A stretch of 53,604 bases of DNA from Planctomycetota bacterium (GTDB lineage: Bacteria; Planctomycetota; Phycisphaerae; Phycisphaerales; UBA1924). A program made the translations under genes and the position numbers. Each line of letters opens with the position of its first letter. Positions within the stretch are counted from its first letter, which is position 1. This document shows positions 51,818-53,604 of the stretch, in pieces. The DNA lies in assembly GCA_023432465.1 (NCBI GenBank), contig JAEYUO010000036.1:1-53604 (forward strand), given 5' to 3'. A model generated the notes under the pieces. It searched no databases. It worked only from the letters and a program-made list of their open reading frames with translations, and was not told the DNA's origin.

Positions 51818-51948
51818 CAGATACCTCGCTCGTGGACTCTCAGAGCCCGGCCCATCCCGCCCGCCCACTGCCCGTCCCCCAGACACTTCAGAACAACTTC
51901 CGGACTACAGCATACCGGCCGCACGGGCTTGGGTGGTAGCATGATCCC

Positions 51949-53232
51949 ATGAACACGAGGATGCGATGTGCCGGTCTTGCCGTCACCTGTGCGGGGTTTC
52001 TCGCGCTGGCGGGGTGTTGGGGACAGCCAGAATCGCTCGCTCAACCGGCATCCGCACCCGCGGCGGCGGCGGCCCCGCCCACCGAGGCCAAAGCCCGCAC
52101 CACCGTCACCGATCTCGCCCGCGCGTACCTGGATCTCGAAGCCGCTTTCTTTGCCGCGCCCGTCGAACGGGACCTCTGCCGCGAGGTGAACACCGCGTTC
52201 GATGAGGCGTCGATGCTGTTCTTTGCGGGCAACCTCGCGCGGGTGGTGGAGATTGTGGATGCGAACACGGCAAAGCTGCGCGATGCGAGCAAGCTTCCCA
52301 AGCCCACGCCGCCGGACCTTGCGCCGGTCATTGAGGCGGACTTCTGGTCGATGTCGGGAGACACGACCGACGAGGAGCCGGAGCGACCGGCGCGGCCGCT
52401 GGCGATCTGGAATGCACGGCGGGATCTGCTCGCCAGCGCGTCCGTGGTCGGGTCCGTCGAATCGCTGGTGGCAGACTCGGCAAGCCTGCACACATCGCTG
52501 ATTACGGAGGCCAAGTCCATCGCGAAAGGCGAGAACCCCTACACCCACCATCGCGGCGACATCTGGCGGCCCTACTTCATCTCCGACCAGCCCGCGCCCA
52601 TGCGACTCTGCTGCCCGGAGCACCGCCAGCCCCCCGCGGCGGGCTGGCCGCTGGTGATCGCCCTGCACGGCGCTGGCGGGAACGAGCACATGTTCATGGC
52701 CGCCTACGGCGTCGGCCGCATCAAGAAGCTCGCCGAGCAGCACGGCTTTGTCGTCGCTTCGCCGCTGAACTCCCCCCTCGCGGCGCAACCCGTCGTCTTC
52801 GATGCGCTCATCGACTCGGTCGCGGCGGATTATCCGATTGATCGGACCCGTGTGTACCTGATCGGCCATTCGATGGGCGCGGGCGTCGCGCTCGCGTGGT
52901 CGAAGCTCCGCACGGACAAAGTCGCCGCGAGCGCACTCATCGCCGGCATCGGCCGCTTCAATCCCAAGGACAAGCTGCCGCCGACGCTGCTCATCGCCCC
53001 CGAGCTCGACGGCCTGATCCCCGCACGCTCGATCATCGCGTCAGCCGAGCAGGCCAAGGGCTTCGGCCTGCCGGTCGAGTGCCGCGAGATCAAGGACTAT
53101 GGCCACACGCTCGTCGTCGGGCACATCCTCCCCGACGTTGTGGAGTGGCTGCTCAGCCAGCCGCCCGCCGAGGCAGCCTCGGCCGTTCCGCCTGCGACGA
53201 AACAACCCGCCACACCCGGAGCCGCACCATGA
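51949..53232 (+). CDS. Lipoprotein alpha/beta hydrolase (esterase-like)
   Basis: The 427-residue protein has a lipoprotein signal (LALAGC, Cys23) and a long N-terminal helical region (about 45-190). The hydrolase domain follows (about 205-400): LVIALHGAGGNEHMF (oxyanion region), nucleophile Ser in LIGHSMGAG (about 307), Asp in APELDGLIP (about 350) and His in KDYGHTLVVGH (about 387). It resembles dienelactone-hydrolase or feruloyl-esterase-like secreted enzymes. The C-terminal tail is Ala/Pro-rich. The stop overlaps the start of the next lipoprotein gene (ATGA), so the two are co-translated. Substrate unknown. Confidence 0.85.
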   Translation: MNTRMRCAGLAVTCAGFLALAGCWGQPESLAQPASAPAAAAAPPTEAKARTTVTDLARAYLDLEAAFFAAPVERDLCREVNTAFDEASMLFFAGNLARVVEIVDANTAKLRDASKLPKPTPPDLAPVIEADFWSMSGDTTDEEPERPARPLAIWNARRDLLASASVVGSVESLVADSASLHTSLITEAKSIAKGENPYTHHRGDIWRPYFISDQPAPMRLCCPEHRQPPAAGWPLVIALHGAGGNEHMFMAAYGVGRIKKLAEQHGFVVASPLNSPLAAQPVVFDALIDSVAADYPIDRTRVYLIGHSMGAGVALAWSKLRTDKVAASALIAGIGRFNPKDKLPPTLLIAPELDGLIPARSIIASAEQAKGFGLPVECREIKDYGHTLVVGHILPDVVEWLLSQPPAEAASAVPPATKQPATPGAAP

Positions 53233-53540
53233 CCATCCGCGTTCTTCTGAGCATCGCGCTCTTCGCCTGCCTCGCTCTCGCCTGCTGCGAGGCCAAGGTG
53301 ACCACCGAGAACTACGACAAGGTCACCCTCGGCATGAGCCTTTCGCAGGTCCAGAACATCCTCGGCCGCGGCAAGGAAGACTCCTCCCACGCAGGGACGA
53401 GCATCTCCTCCCCCGGCATCGCCCAGACCAGCCGCTCCACCGACCGCATCTTCGTCTGGGAGGACGACTTTGGCGGGAAGATCATCCTCACCTTCCAGGA
53501 CGACAAGCTCGTCCAGAAGTCCAAACTCGGGATGGACTGA
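53229..53540 (+). CDS. Small BamE/OmlA-like lipoprotein
   Basis: The 103-residue protein starts at ATG 53229, overlapping the previous stop by four bases. The longer upstream frame merely shadows the hydrolase gene. It has a lipoprotein signal with LALACC (Cys19/20) and a short domain: YDKVTLGMSLSQVQNILGRGKE, then the strands RIFVWEDDFGGKIILTFQDDKLVQKS. The GMSxxQVxxILG pattern is that of BamE/SmpA/OmlA-like small domains. Whether it belongs to a Bam complex is doubtful because the fold is widely reused; a partner role for the coupled hydrolase is equally possible. The last 64 bases of the window hold no further gene. Confidence 0.75.
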   Translation: MTIRVLLSIALFACLALACCEAKVTTENYDKVTLGMSLSQVQNILGRGKEDSSHAGTSISSPGIAQTSRSTDRIFVWEDDFGGKIILTFQDDKLVQKSKLGMD

Positions 53541-53604
53541 CCCCTCCCTCCCGGGTGTCCCGCCCGTTGACTCAGGCATCCGGGGCCTATACTTCCCTCC
53601 GCAT

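Noticed and set aside
1..53604. tRNA, rRNA or integrase genes
   Set aside because: No T-loop/acceptor pattern, rRNA stretch or recombinase motif was seen; a tRNA or covariance scan would be decisive.

Overview
The window is about 53.6 kb of GC-rich bacterial chromosome. It most resembles a planctomycete of the class Phycisphaerae. The reasons are the large secreted proteins that end in paired dockerin-like repeats (VPDIFAFLxAWFxG), a serine/threonine kinase fused to TPR repeats, a ThuA/sorbosone-dehydrogenase-type secreted protein, and membrane proteins with a CPxCxYDLxG...CPECG zinc ribbon. This placement is inferred from protein families alone; no rRNA or tRNA gene was seen.

Layout. 0-1.4 kb: the 3' part of murQ and a small zinc-ribbon membrane protein flanked by CACAGAG-type repeats. 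1.5-5.8 kb (minus): acpP, fabF, an orphan fliN-like gene and a GH15 glycosidase. 5.8-6.3 kb: a divergent spacer with G-runs on both strands. 6.3-12.9 kb: a DUF1444 protein, a lipoprotein phosphatase, a CPBP protease, a coupled methyltransferase/membrane-protein pair, a pRiA4b ORF-3 protein with a 51-residue companion, two hypothetical proteins and a repeat-rich spacer. 13.2-20.6 kb (plus): kinase-TPR, Na/Pi symporter-PhoU, TPR protein, saccharopine-dehydrogenase-like protein and M14 peptidase. 20.6-26.4 kb (minus): a second zinc-ribbon membrane protein, a 1078-residue ThuA/GSDH/PKD/CBM6 protein and metG.

26.5-43 kb is dominated by exported proteins: a 580-residue secreted TPR protein; two tandem paralogous lamin-tail proteins of about 1165 residues; a subtilase; lpd (housekeeping); and a second subtilase with a P-domain. 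Four of these end in the same two-copy, exactly 27-residue-spaced repeat, framed by one cysteine before it and one at the extreme C-terminus. This is the most interesting pattern in the window and may be a shared surface-anchoring or sorting module.

43-53.6 kb: a P1B-type metal ATPase with an unusual CPS metal-site motif, an alpha/beta hydrolase, gpsA, a DUF433/DUF5615 toxin-antitoxin pair abutting an S1/P1-type nuclease, a Fic protein with a cluster of operator-like boxes at its start, a prenyltransferase-repeat protein, and a lipoprotein hydrolase coupled to a small BamE-like lipoprotein. Gene order suggests housekeeping genes (murQ, acpP-fabF, metG, lpd, gpsA) interspersed with an exported proteome. 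The 47.5-50.5 kb stretch looks the most accessory.
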